Notes under the pieces: generated by a model
Database searches by the model: none
What the model was told of the DNA's origin: nothing
What the model saw: only the letters and a program-made list of their open reading frames with translations
Program-made: the position numbers and the translations under genes
In this document: positions 10,668 to 24,900 of the stretch, piece after piece
Layout of the letters: each line of letters opens with the position of its first letter
Numbering within the stretch: the stretch's first letter is position 1
Assembly: GCA_964030475.1 (NCBI GenBank)
Contig: CAXIPT010000014.1
Span: 665,675-729,674 of the forward strand
Source: Tethya wilhelma
Taxonomy: Eukaryota; Porifera; Demospongiae; Tethyida; Tethyidae
DNA length: 64,000 nucleotides
Direction: 5' to 3'

Positions 10668-13578
10668 ACTTCAAACAATTGGTGTATTTGAAGCTTCTAG
10701 TGTACAGACTTCTAGTACATCTGATACCAGTCATTTTGGCATTGAGCTGCCTGCATTTCATCATTCTTCAGCATTTGAATTTGTACATGGCATCGATCAG
10801 TACACCATCAGTAAGAGACCGATATATTAAGAACTCATTTCTTTCTAGCCTGACTGAGTGTGCCATCTAAAGCAGAGCTACTCATCTCATCCTTGGTTCC
10901 TTAATTTTCTTTTTCTGCCAATGCATTGAACCCTTTAAGTTGAGAAACCTCTTTGGGAAGATTAATACCTCTCGATAACAGACACTGATGATGGGGATCA
11001 GTGAAAAAGTCAAGACATTCACATAGGAATCTCCAATAGAGTGTACACCATCAGGGGTCCAGCCAATGTACATTTCAGCCAGTATGTCTGTCACAGAATT
11101 TCGCAGCTTCTGGTCTCCCCGTAGTTTATCTCCTGTAGGTATTTGATAATAGAGCGTTTTCATATGACGTCAGTGGTGTACAGATGAATATATAAATGAA
11201 TATGCAAGTGATAGGGAGAAATGTATGGGAGAATTCTGTTCAGCTACTTAGCGTTCAGCGCTCAACGATCAGTTTATATGGTGTGGCTTACAAGGCAGTA
11301 GTGTCAAAAATCACCTGGAAGCAAGCTCTTATTGCTGCAGTAAGTGAAAAATCCAGACTTGAAGGCTTTCTCCCATACTAGTCTCGCAGGGCCAGCTCCT
11401 TTCAAGGAAAGAAAGGGTCTGGTAACACTCGCATAGCAGTTTTGCAAGAGTCCAGGAATTTCTTGGACCGTTTAATTGGCCACAGCGTGTTAGCTATGTA
11501 AACTCCAATAGTAGTCCCTATTGGAGGTGAAGCCATTGCATCACTTGTCAATTTTGATAACAGCAAAACCACACTAAAATCTGCTGACAGTGCAGAACAA
11601 ACTACTGATAGCAGTGTTACCAGACTCTTCCTTTCCCTCTGGCCTGCAAGACTACTCTCATACATTCAGTACTTTAGCTGTACACCAGAAGGCAGCTGCT
11701 ACGTGAACCACGCCCCCAAAATTGCGTAAAATGACGTAAATGCAAACGCTCTATAACAAGTACTATTAATTTTAATATAATTATCCATCATAAAAAGATA
11801 ATATTAATAAAACTATAAGTCCAATATTATATATATATATATATATATACCTGTACCATCAGTAAGACTTTCACTCAAGAGTTACTCATCAAAACATCAA
11901 GAGATTCCTTTGAGTACTTGTAGATGTATTAACATCCCGCCGAGCAGTGTCATTCAGACATTGGTACCAAACTGTTCGCAAAGTGAGATAGGAGCATCCA
12001 GTGGTACCTTATGGACAGGATCAATAAATTTCTCATGATTTTACAGACTAACATTCGATTGACAGTCATTGAATGTGCACTCTTGTCAGCTTTTCTAACA
12101 ATTCACCGAAAGTACCGGAGTACTCTATCTTGAGAACTTTTTTTGAAAGAGGGCCAAAAAAATCGCTGCCATCAGTCAGTGCTGTTCTCGTTCTCTCAAG
12201 ACTGAGACACACATATGCACACGTGGCCAGATCACGTGTTGTCATGCAATGAATCTAATTAACATGTTTGGTACTCCAGTGCAAAGGTCGGTCAGGCCCG
12301 AGAAACCGAGAATATAGTTGAAGTGGCCTTAGGTGCTGTGGATCTGTTTGTTTGACTCTGAGTCAGGCTACTCGTTGCTGTAACTTGTATACAATAGGGT
12401 TTATGCTTGTGGAAAGAGTACACATAAAGTATGTCTCGTTTACAGCATGCAACTCTTTTGTTCATCATTGCACCAATCACCCTGGAAGCTTTTACTGATA
12501 CTGAGCCTGAACCCTGACTTCGGAGTCTGATTTGACACTTCGAGGAGCTATTATAGCACATCCACGAATTACGTTTAATAGGGTACATACCCTTAGAACA
12601 ACTTTTATTACAAAATTAATATGAAACACTGAACAAACTATATAGCATAATATGTCATGGCTTCAATGCTTTCTGTACCTATAATTATTATATTGAGTAC
12701 TCAAATCACTCTGGACCATTTTCTTGGTTAACTCTTTGTGCTATGGTGCACATTTATACCATTAAATCAACTTTAACACAATTCCTAGGTGTATAATGAT
12801 GAACCTACCACCAACGTTCAAATAATGGTGAAAACCCTCACTCCCAAAGTGGCATTTATTCCGAGGTTTGAATGTATTCCTTGTCTATAACTCAAGCACA
12901 CTTTGGTCCGCTTACAATATGCGCATGTGTACGAGTGATGGTGATTTGTAATTTAACTTTTTATTGAGGCTGACTTGCCTCTGATCATAGTTTTCATACA
13001 CACCTTAGAGTTGATAAAGTTAATAAAGAAATAGTAGAAATTTCATAAAAATGAGCAGTGTACGAATCGGTAGTACTGTAAAAAGTAAGTAAACAAGGCA
13101 AGACTCTGATGCATCAAATGTATTAAACTTTTGCTTTTTGTAGAGACTGACTAGTCGCAAACCACGTAGTCTATTGATGACCTTTACCTACATCAAAATG
13201 GGTACATATTTTATATCAAGAGTTTCAAAGCGGACTAGATTTTCTTTGCTGCCTTTTTGCCAGCAAACGAGTCAAAAAGGATGTACTACAGATAAAGTGA
13301 AGTCCCACCATTATAGTCAAAGTTGGCTCAATGCCTTAATTTAATTAGTTTGCCTGGAAACCGCGTTCCAAGTTATAAGTCACTTTTTTTTCTCTATAAT
13401 ATTTTATGCACAAATGCAAAGGACAAACAATAGCAACATTGCAAATCATGTGAATGCCCTAACCATATATAAAGTAATAACTATAGGCGTACTATACATA
13501 AAATTTAATGTACATGAGACTAATACAGAGTAACATACAGAGTTCACAACAGATTGAAGTATGACCAACAGCACATGT
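10668..13578. other. Long stretch without a supported gene
   Basis: Weak open frames occur on the minus strand at 10882-11163 and on both strands at 11196-11665, but I do not recognise the products and the reading frames are short. A pure AT dinucleotide run lies at 11827-11848. The remainder to 13578 is AT-rich and probably contains old repeats. Confidence 0.45.
11827..11848. repeat. (AT)n microsatellite
   Basis: Uninterrupted AT alternation of about 22 bases. Confidence 0.9.
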
Positions 13579-13958
13579 TTAACTATGAAGAGTTTGCATA
13601 AATAAGTGACAAGAGTTGGCAGATGTAAATAGATTACTTAAAGAATTCCAGTGTACAATTGTGTGCAGGTAAAAGGAGTACTTGTACGCATAAGTGTTGG
13701 CAAAGGGAACTTCAAATAGGGTGTCATTGGACATTCTAGATCCATGGTAGTTCTTGGGAATCAATACCGACTCAGTATCAGGAAGATAACACAAGCCATG
13801 AATACTTTTAAACAACAAACCAAGTTTAACATCAATTCTCCTCTCTTGAAGAGTTTGTATAGTTCAAACAGATCAATTAAATCTTGATAGCTTGCATCCC
13901 ATCTATGTGAGGCTATCTTGAGAGCAAACTTCTGAACCTTTTCTAGTTTTGTTTATCT
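13579..13958 (-). pseudogene. LINE reverse-transcriptase C-terminal fragment
   Basis: The minus strand encodes KLEKVQKFALKIASHRWD, then (after a frame change near 13850) LLFKSIHGLCYLPDTESV, a SRMSNDTLFEVPFA segment and KYSFYLHTIVHWNSLSN. This order of a helical K-x-Q-x-x-A segment, an HGL motif and S-F-x-x-x-T-I-x-x-W-N is characteristic of the extreme C-terminus of non-LTR retrotransposon ORF2 proteins. Only the last 125 or so residues are present, as expected for a 5'-truncated insertion. Confidence 0.7.
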
Positions 13959-14382
13959 TTCACTAGCCACTTAAAAAGAAGGGAGGAGAAAACAAATCGC
14001 ACTCTTGTGGCTTCTTGTCAGCGCTCTCCCAAGAGTGCACGCAAAAAGACTTTAGATACCTTGCACTAAGACGCTCGGCAATAAGGTGTTTATGAAACAG
14101 TGCTGATAATACTATAATCAATTATGTATTCAAAGAGCTAAAAATCTACTATCTACTACAATCAATTATGTTTTAAAGAGCTAAATTTTCTACACAAAAG
14201 ATTATTTGAATCATTAACAATGTCTTTATGATTGTATGCACTCTGATAGATTGTGCCAAATCAAAAATCAACTGATCATTTGGCATATAAATCAAAATAA
14301 TGTTACTACTACACCAAGACACACAACATTACTACTATCAAGTCACTATAACTTTAAAAAAACACATGTCACTATATACATT

Positions 14383-15918
14383 TCAGCAAACAGACTCCTC
14401 CTTATCCTCACCTTTACCATTACCACCTTGAGTTGCCGAAGAAGAGACAGGGGCACTGACTTCATCTTTGAAAGTAACACTCATACAGTGAACACTGGGA
14501 GTATCTTTTTCAGTCACAAACTCCAAATTAACACTGTCACCATCTTCAAAGTGAGGATTCTTGAATTCTAGACTACTTCCAGCAGGTGCTGCAGTTCCCT
14601 GGCTGTTAACATCATACTTCTGTTTAACTTTGGAGCGACGGAACAATTTGTAGCTGAAATTTGTAGATTTTAAACTGATAAAAATAATTATTATTGCAAC
14701 TTAAAAATTTCTACACTAAAATACTTTTACCATTATATAATATTATATGAATTGCAAGTTTTCTTACTTAAGACATAAGAATATTGACATACCTTAGAAC
14801 AATTAGCCCAAACACAAGAACCAAGATTACCATTGCTCCAATAAGGCATCCAACAATGATTCCAGTCATTTCGCCAGTTGAGAGTCCGTCAGTTGCAGCA
14901 ACTAAAAACTGAGCAGAGACACTTGCAAAACCAGCCTCTTGGTACACTTCAGTGCTCTCCTGTATGAGAAATTAATAATATGATTTTCTTATATTTAATT
15001 CCAACTTCTGGACACATGCCGGCATTGCCAATGAGAACATTAATTACATGCAGTCATTAACTAAATGTACTGATGCTTTAGAAATGCACAATAATAATCG
15101 TATCACCTGTATGGCAAACTGAACAACATCTCTTGGTAGCACACTCAAATCTTCTTCAAAAAGAATGTAGAGTTCAAACTCTATCCTGTTGTTACCAGTC
15201 TCAACAATGTTTGCAATAACAATGTCATCCTCAGTAAAGAGTCTACTTTGCCTCTTCCTGCATATGTAAAGTCATACAGCATCATCAACTATAGGGTTGA
15301 TTAGCATGGATAAATAGCTTAGTATAATGGAAACCAAATTCAATACTGCATGCATGACTGCTTCTCAGAGTAATAATTCTTAAAAAAAAGCTTTTGAGAT
15401 CATTATAATTTTCAAACCAAATCACGGCAATTTCTAGCACTAAACACTACCATACCTCTTTGGAATGGCTATGGCTTCACATTCATCTGGACTCTTTCCA
15501 ACACAGTACATATTGAGAGCCATGGCAGTACTTCGCTTGAAATCATTCTGTACCACTTCAGTGAACTATATGCAATAGATCGCAACATGGCTTTCAAGCA
15601 TACAATGAGATGCATTAAAATAGGATGTGCAAAGTAAGTAAAACACAGATTCAAAAGTGCACATTAAACTCTTTAGTAACAAGAATGTTAAAAGCAGGCC
15701 TAAACAGTTCAAAAAGCTTTTTGAGCCAATTAAGTATCTGCATAGTACAAGGAGTCTGGACACTGGCATTAATTCATGGTTTTACAGGATGTGCCTAACA
15801 ATGAACATTTGTGCTCACACAGATTTGTATGTGATTCTTACAGTTTGAGTGTTGTGTCCATCTAGGGAGATGAGTACTCCAGCTTCTTTCTGAATGTTCG
15901 TCAATAAGTTGACCCCAG
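14383..15918 (-). CDS. Copy A C-terminus: membrane-proximal module, TM helix, cytoplasmic tail
   Basis: Five exons: 15842-15918, 15456-15565, 15107-15257, 14793-14959 and 14383-14653. The first three encode a membrane-proximal region with a few cysteines ([19 protein letters not shown]) and beta-like sequence ([20 protein letters not shown]). The fourth contains the only clear transmembrane helix ([20 protein letters not shown]) after a short serine/threonine-containing stretch. The last exon begins with basic residues ([14 protein letters not shown]), the usual stop-transfer signal, and carries a tail of about 90 residues with an NPHF motif that resembles NPxF/Y endocytic or PTB-binding sites. 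Stop at 14383-14385. I do not recognise the membrane-proximal module; a SEA-like fold is possible but unproven. Confidence 0.8.
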
Positions 15919-18900
15919 CTTTAGAAAAAAGTATGATTACAAGTAAAGAAAACTCAAGCATACCTATCAATATTCTCTCTTGCATAGGTCATATGTATCG
16001 TAGCACTCCACATCAATGCAAAAGACATACAGAGTAATATGCCACAAGAGTCAATATCACCACATTATTGGTAGTGAAGTGCATGAGACCCACCGTTTTG
16101 ATTTACAGTGAATCAAACTAACTAGTGATCATAACAAGACATACCATCACATGTTTTCTCATCATCTCCTAAAGTAAATCTATCATTACAGCTACAGTTG
16201 AAAGAGCCCACACTATTGGTACAGATTTGATCACAGGCACCATTGTTAGTAGAACACTCATCAATATCTACAAACAATAATGAATATATGTACAATATAA
16301 AAGGAAAGGACCCATTGTGCTCCTATGGAATACGAATAATATATCCAATTGGCCATTGGATAAATAACTATTAAGGATTGACAATAGCTAGTTAGTCATC
16401 AGCCATTGTACGATCATGTGTCCACAAACCTTCACAAGTCACTCCATCAGCAACAAGATAAAATCCTTCATTACAGCTACAGTTAAAAGAGCCAAGATTG
16501 TTGATACAGATCTGTTGACAACTATGAATGTTGCTTGTACATTCATCAATATCTGTAGACAATCATGCAAGAATTAATTCTACTCATGCAATAATTTTGA
16601 GGATTCTTGCATGAATATAAACTAACCATTGCAAGAGGTTCCATCAGGGTTCAAGGAATATCCATCATTACAGCTACAGTTGAAAGAGCCAACAGTGTTG
16701 GTACAGACTTGAGCACAACCACCATTGTTAGTAGAACACTCATCAACATCTATTTCCAGGAGGTAAGCAAAGCTATATATGAACACAGTCCATTATAGTC
16801 AGAAAAAATGTACCATCACAAGTTGCTCCATTAGCAGAAAGAGAATAGCCAATTTCACAGTCACAGGTGAATGAGCCATTAGTGTTCATACACACATGAT
16901 CACAATCATCAGTTTTAGTAGCACATTCATCAATATCTGTTTTGAGCAAAGAAAGAAAGACATTTTTTAAAGTTAGTGATATTATTTAGCAGCTACTAAC
17001 ACATGATTCTTAGTCTAACCATCACAAGCTGCTCCGTTGGGTTTCAAGAAATATCCATTATTACAGCTACAGTTGAATGACCCAATGGTATTGGTACAGA
17101 CTTGATCACAACCACCATTGTTAGTGGAACACTCATTAACATCTGCAAGTTATGAATTTCAAAATGTTGTGTTTGTATATTTATTGTAATGAAACTTTCA
17201 AACATAATTATTATATTGATGCAGTGACAGTATCACCTTCACAAGTTTTTCCATCAGAATTCAAGGAAAAGCCATTATTACAGTCACAGAGGAAAGACCC
17301 AACAGTGTTGGTACAGACTTGAGCACAGCCACCAATGTCAGTAGAACACTCATCAACATCTGCATCCATGAATCATGATTATAGATTTTTGATGATTTTG
17401 CAGCTAATTTTTTCTCGGGTAGCAATTTACCATCACAAGTTTCTCCATCAGGGTTCAAGGAATAACCACTATCATTACAGCTACAGTTGAAAGAGCCAAT
17501 GGTGTTGGTACAGAATTGATCACAACCGCCATTGTTAGCAGAGCATTCATCAATTTCTTCAAAAAATAAATATAGTTTGCAAATCATAACAGCACAACAT
17601 ACCATCTCAATAAGTGTCTAACCATCACATGTGGTTCCATTCATATTCAGAGAATATCCAACATAACAGTTGCAGAAGAAAGAGTTGATAACGTTGACAC
17701 AAATTTGCTCACATCCACCATTGTTAGTGAGACATTCATCAATATCTTTGATATCAATGAACAATATTATATCAATGTCAAAAATATACAAAGTATCCAT
17801 ATATAATTATTACCTGGAAGGAATTGGGCATATCTGTATTCCTCTGTACTGTTCTGTATTGATGAAATAGTACACATGTGATATGAGAAGTAAATCATTT
17901 TTAGCAACAAAATCAAGAATGTTATGATATACCTCAACAGCTGTAGTAAGGTTTTCAGCACTGAGAATTGAGCCATCGTCCAACTGAACATAGAATGTGA
18001 TGTTAAGCTCTCCATCAGATACACTCAATAATACAGATGGAATGGCAATGTTATGAGGCCTAACTTGCAAGTTAATCCTCCTACAAAGATTGTGTGTGGC
18101 AAAAGTTTGTAATTATTATTATTGGTCAATTCAAGTGCTTGATCATATGCTCCATACTTACTGCTCTATTTTTCCATTTGTTACAACAACAGAACAGGTA
18201 GTGTTCACACAGAGTCCCCATACAGCATTTGCTGTGACAACTCTAAACTGCTGCTGCCTTTCAGGAGAGAACTGCAACAACATTGATCATGTGTGACTGT
18301 TACTCATTGTACAGATCAATAGGCTAATATTATTGTTATGCTTACATCAGTGATATTCTGTAGAGTTGGTGATATGAAGGTCACACTACTCTCTAAGCCA
18401 TTTGGAGGAGTAGCCACAGCAGGAGGAGGAGGGGGAGGCTCTTCAATGGCTGGGGAGGGAAATATATTATCACAGTATTTAGCTTTATGCATGCAATATA
18501 ACTGCACTAAAAAATTACAACTGTATATGGAAGTTGTCACAGCAAGTTATGAATACACATACTTTGGCAGGTTCCATTTGAGTCTCTGGCAAATCCTGGT
18601 ACACACAGGCACTCGAACAATCCTTCACTATTTGAACACTGGGTGTTTGGATCGTTAACACACAAGTCAATCGCATCAAAAGCCGCTTCAAAACACTCAT
18701 CTATGTCTGTTTAGAAATACAAATGTGACAATAATTCTATACCCATGTCTTAACTAAACTTCAGTGCAACTCCATCAGCTACCTTCACAAGTTCTTCCAT
18801 TGCTGAGGAGCCGGTAACCACCGTTACACGCACATTCAAATGATCCAATCGTGTTTAGACAATTTTGATCACAAGTAGAATTGAGACACTCATTGATATC

Positions 18901-21900
18901 TAATAGACAATGTATTATGGTCACCACAGGTAGGGAATACATGATCAATAAGTCAACAACCCATGCATTAATCTATTCATAACTGGACAAGATTAGGTGC
19001 AAGAGTGATAAGCTTTGTGTGTGTAAAATACTGAATCATACCAACACAGGTGATCAGTAAGTTAACAGCCTACGCATACATCAATTAATAACTGGACAAG
19101 AAGAGGTTCAGCAAAATATAACGTTAAGCTTTGCTAAGATAAAAACTTACCAACACATTGCATCCCTCCTGGCAGAGAGAGCTGGAGTCCAAGAGGACAA
19201 AAACACTGAGCAGCTCCATCAATGACAGCACAAACATGAGAACAGCCACCTCCATCATCACAGGGTTGATCAACTATTGTAGAAGGTACACCATGTAATA
19301 ATGTTGTTATGATCACGCAGATAAAGATGGCTGTATGTATGTTGAGTGTAGTAGATGTTGATTCTTGTATGCATACCTGTACAGTTTCTACCATCAGCAT
19401 TGAGAGTAAATCCTAGTTCACAGCTACAACTGTATGAACCCACATTGTTGATGCACACTTGGTCACAATCGTGTAAACTCTCAGCACATTCGTCAACATC
19501 TGAGGACAATACACAACAATTCATACCAGTAAACTACATTATATTCTACCATATACCTTCACAATGGGTGCTGTTAACCAGCTGGAAACCTTCATAACAA
19601 TCACACAGATAACTGCCTTCAGTATTGACACACATGTCCTCACATTGAGTTGAATTTGATGCACACTCATCAATGTCTAAGATATTACATGCACACATTG
19701 ACATTCACATAATTATATATGCAATATGGAGGCAAATGAATCACAAATGAAGTTATTATACCATAGCATTTGAATCCATCCCCTGTGAATCCTACCGGAC
19801 ATGCTCCACACACAGCTCCAGTACCAGGAGCTGGTATGTCCAAACATTCCACTCCTTCAAAGCACTCAATTTCACTACATCCATTGCGATCCTCTTCACA
19901 GAATTGACCACTGAAAGCTGAAGGAATATTACCATAATATGGATGCATTACGGTTATATATACATAATATTTTTAACTAGGCTACTAGAATTCCTAACCT
20001 TCACTGCATAAACAATCCATTGTGATAGTCACATTGGTTGTAAGCAATCCTTCTATCGTACACTCGCCATCGTTAGCACAGACACACACCTCGACAACTG
20101 GTGTGTGAGTAGTAGAAGCATTCCTAGTGTCAGTTGCCACGAAGACAAGAGGCTCATTTGTCAACTCTTGGAGAGTCCATCTGAAGGAAAACACTCCATC
20201 ACTCAGCTCCTCCAGAAATGAATTCAGCGGTAACCCGCCTTGAATGGTGAAGGTAATGTTGTCACCAGGATCAATTACTTTGAGAAAATAAACAGCTTCT
20301 TCTCCAAGATTCACACGCAATACTGCCTCAGCTGATATGTTGGGAGCAAAATTCTCTGCATTGTAAAATACAATAGTAAAATGCTCTTATTAATCATAAG
20401 AATAAAATTATATTTCACTAAGAACTACATTGACATTACCGAACAAGTCAATAGTAGAGTTAACTTCCATGTCTGTGTTTAAGGTTTGCATTCCAACATC
20501 TTCATCTCCAGTGACAGCCAGGTCAAACAAGCATTGTTCATTGCCCTGACATAGAGCAATTTGATCATCAGTAAAGTTCAATTCAGAAAAAAATATGGGC
20601 TCAAAGTTATCAGCTGTTTGACGCTTGTTTCGATCCTGAGTGAAGAACATTCTTTCATTAGCTGGCACAGTCCCTATAGAAAATATGATCGTATAGCATG
20701 AATATATATTATGCCAAAAAATGGCAACACTACAAGCTAGCCGGAAATATTGACAGTCAAAAATTAGACAGTTTGCTCCGTAGAATGTAAAATAAAAATA
20801 TTGACGAATTTAAATTTGATGATTTGCACATGGGCATTATACATGCATATACAGTGCATGGCCAAAATCGGCAGATTTAAATTTGAAGATTTGGACTCTG
20901 ACCGTCAAACCTTCAAAATAAAATCCCTATCCCTATCAATATTTCCAATTATACAGTATACAAGGCTTACATGAATCGATGTAGTGATAGTAGAGGTCAC
21001 GTTGACTAATAAACCGTGACAGCACAGTTCCATCCCGTAGCATGAAGTCATTAGAGTGATCTCCATCATACAGCCCCATAAGTCCTCCTGTTTTGAGTCG
21101 AAACTCTATAGGCAATTGCATACTCCAATCTAAATACCAGGGATGTCCCCACCGGCGAGCAACTGCAGTCAATACAATACCGCTGTCATAAAAAGCAGCT
21201 ATAATTGAATGGCCATTCCTAATTAGAACAGATTTATAGTCTGCGTCATATCGTGGCACTCCGTTCATAAGATCAGCAGTGATTTCCATTTGAGATTCTA
21301 CTGAAGCAGTTTGATACACCCTGGCATTTTCAGCTTCAAACTAGAAGTGCATGTATTAACAATAAAACTATGCAAGATCACTAATAGAGAAAAATAGTTT
21401 TATTTACTTTGTAAAAAGGTTTTATATAGTATGGGACATCTGGATGACCATTTCTACACAAAAGTAGATGTGTATAATGTTGTATGAATGATACCTATAC
21501 ACCATGCATTCGTATAATTATAGTCATAAAAAATAATAATAAATACATGATTGTATGGTGTCAATTACAAGGTTGCATTCTTAGCTAACACTATACCTCA
21601 TAAGCAATTTCATTCAGCTGCCCAAAAGCAATTGCTGTGTGGAGTGTCACACTATGTCTGTTGTTTAAGACATTTTGCCTTCCTTGAAGAAAATACACAA
21701 TACTGCCATCATCACCATAAGCATACATGGTAGAGTACTCTCCTCTTCCTTGAAAATCGTATCGTCTTCCATCAAAGGTTCCAAAATGAGGATCACCCCA
21801 TCCAAATGCTAAAGAAAAAATCAGATCGGTATGAATGAAACTTAATTTGAATTATTATTGTACAGCAAATCTATAGAGTTGATGTGGCATACAAAAACTA

Positions 21901-24900
21901 TTTTGTTCTTTGTATACTATTATGCAGTAGATTAGTCAAGTATACTAGTATTATAAATTATTATATTTATTGTCCTACAAATATTAAAATGATATCCATC
22001 CTACTGTTTAACATTTGGGGTTTTCATGGATCACGATCCATCCATGGAAGTATTTTTTTACGAAATTCTATACACGCATGGGCTTGCACAGCTCATCAGC
22101 AAAAGTTAAAACGAAGAAATGCTTGACTAGACACATCTGAGAAAGTTTGACACCACAAAACCTTCGCACTATACAGTAAAATTATATGTATTGTGCTATA
22201 CATACCAATTACTGGTGTCTCATAAGCAGATCCATCATTGAGTGGCCGTCTCTCAGCATACTGTTCACAAAAGTCAGAATTCTCTACACTGCAACACCTT
22301 TTTCTATGTGGTTCTTCATAAAGCCGATACCCAACATTATTAATGAGAGGATGATAGAGGAGCAACCCCCCAGCCATTGGACCTGGGTCAGTTATTAAAT
22401 CCCTGCATGTTGTAATAAATTTATCTATACTGAAACAAGCTGTATATATAGTAAACGAGTGATCATAAGTAATTCTTACCCAGCTAAATTATAACAGCAG
22501 TGTTGTGTTAACGTAAATTCTGGTTCTTTAAATCTCAATGGCTTCCCAGTGATGTAACAGTTTGGGTTATCGAGCGAACCAAACGGAACAAATCTCCCAA
22601 TATCCATTTCAGCAAGATTCTGTTTAGTGGGACAAGACAGAAGATCAGAAGCTAACGATTGTATCTCAGCATTTGTAATAAGTCTCCAACGAGTTCCTCG
22701 AATACATTGTGTTGTTAAATCCTGTTCTATGCCACCGATTCCACCACCTTTACCACCGATTCCTAAGCTTATCGATTGACGTAGGATCTCACGTTTCTTC
22801 CGTTTATTGCTGTTCATTTCTATTGGGCAGGATATAGCATCTCCTATGAGTGAAAATCCTGAAGCAGGATGGTTTTCAAATATTTCTCGAGATGCCATGT
22901 AGCCAACGGTGGCAGCATCACTTCCAAAGCCACTCCATTGTATCTCACCACAGATGTAGTTGTAGATGGCAAACGTGTTACTAAAGTTAGTAACAAGTAC
23001 AGCTTGAAAATTGTTAGTCTATAAAATTAATAAATAAAATTAATAAAATTGATAGTAGTAAGAAACTATTCCAATATACCTTGTTCAGTTCTTCCTCTGG
23101 TATCCCTCTATGGTCCCTAGCTCCATGAGGACTAGGATGAACATGATCCCAATGAGCCACCAACATCCAGGCTCCACGAAACTTAGCAATATCTCCAGCC
23201 TTTTCTCCTAGATTTGAGCTGATAAAATTGGACACTTTTTCAAGCTCTTGATATTCTACCCAATCTTGTGGGTCATTATCAGTTGCAGTGGCATACCACA
23301 CATTACCACTCTTACGAATGTCAACATCACTCCAGAACGGTGCCAATGCTCGACCTCGTGATCGGATGTTAAAGTTATTTGTTGGAAATTTAGCTGGGTG
23401 TGAGTACAACCAGGGAAGTCCAAGAGAAATAACACCATTCTCATTTACCTGCAATTGTGAAAATCACTAAGTCATGTATATAAGCATTAAGCCAAACCAG
23501 CAGACCACAAAATTTTAATGTAGATAATATTTAACAGACCCGAACATTTTATCAATGACACTATAATATTACAAGTAGCAAAAATTTTAAAAAAATAGCA
23601 GTGTAGGAATGGGCAGTGCTGTAAAAAGTATTGGAACAAGGCATGTCTCAATTTCGAGCACATGACTACTTCATTTTCATTTTTGATCCCTCAATTATTG
23701 TTGTCAATGGTTTCAGAATTACTATATCTGTAGATGAAGTTTATCAGGTGAGCAACAGTATCATGCACATACTCAGTGGTTCAAATTCTTGCCAATCTTA
23801 TCACTTGGCTAAATAGTGGAATAAAGTATAGCAGGCAGGATTAGATTATACTGCCCATGACTTGAACACAAAAAAATGAAGTAGTCATGTGCCCGAAATT
23901 GAGACATGCCTTGTTCCAATACTTTTTACAGCACTGCCCATTCCTACACTGCTATTTTTTTAAAATTTTTGCTACTTGTTCATTCACTTTTTTCAACACT
24001 ACAGTGTGAAGACTGCCGTTAGAGACTAGTTAGTCCCTACAAAAAGCTTGAGTAGCTTGTACATGCATTGTAATGCTAGAGTAACTAATGCGCATGTGCG
24101 TTCAATAACACGTGGATAAATAATGAATGACCTTTGAACTCTACCTACAGGAAGATTGCTACGTAGAAATACATGAATTTATATGCTTAGTTTCAAAGCT
24201 TTCTAGTTTTTGTTTAAGCTTATTTATGATGAAAACGAGTATCAAGGAACGCAGTTCCTTTGAAAAGGACTTACCTAGTGCTGTCAAAGATGGCTCCACA
24301 CTTTCTGGTTCTCTGGAAACCGTGTTTAAGTAAGTCAGTCAGTACGTACGTAAGTACGTTAGGAGAACAAAAATGGCACTATTGTGGCTTCCCACTAGCG
24401 CTCTCTACGAGTGCCCAGTGAAGTTTCTGTGAGCTTCAGGCCTTGCATGCAGTTGGTAATCTGTTGGGGAGAGCCTTTGAGCAAGTTTGAGGGCTTAATT
24501 TTGTTTTGCTAGATTTTTATAGTGATAAACATTTTGTATTGGGTCTATGAGACATGTGGCCCATTCCTACTATACGTACTACCGTACGTATAATATGACC
24601 AAAATTAACTTAAATGCTGCAATACTGTCAAGGTCACTATTGCAATCATGCATTACATGGGGCTGACACGTACCTTCTCTATTAAGCAGTACTCCAAAAC
24701 ATACAAAAGCCATGCCGTTCAAGTATACAGAATCAAGCTAGTACATATACTTACAAAAACTGTAGTCATTCTTTCTTCACCAAACAGCATACCGGGTTTA
24801 GGAATGAGTATTCGATGGAAAAATGAGTCCTGCCTTCGAGACAATGACCGAATATTACCGAACAGGGTAACTGGTATGAATTCCAAAGTATCTGCATCTG

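Noticed and set aside
11402..11665. Minus-strand frame of 87 residues
   Set aside because: No motif, no neighbouring exon, and composition like translated antisense sequence.
16145..17745. CRISPR-like regularly spaced repeat array
   Set aside because: The regular 123-base blocks are EGF exons with splice sites in a eukaryotic gene.
20674..20970. Possible extra exon between the linker and VWD exons of copy A
   Set aside because: No matching exon exists in copy B, and the frame is continuous without it.
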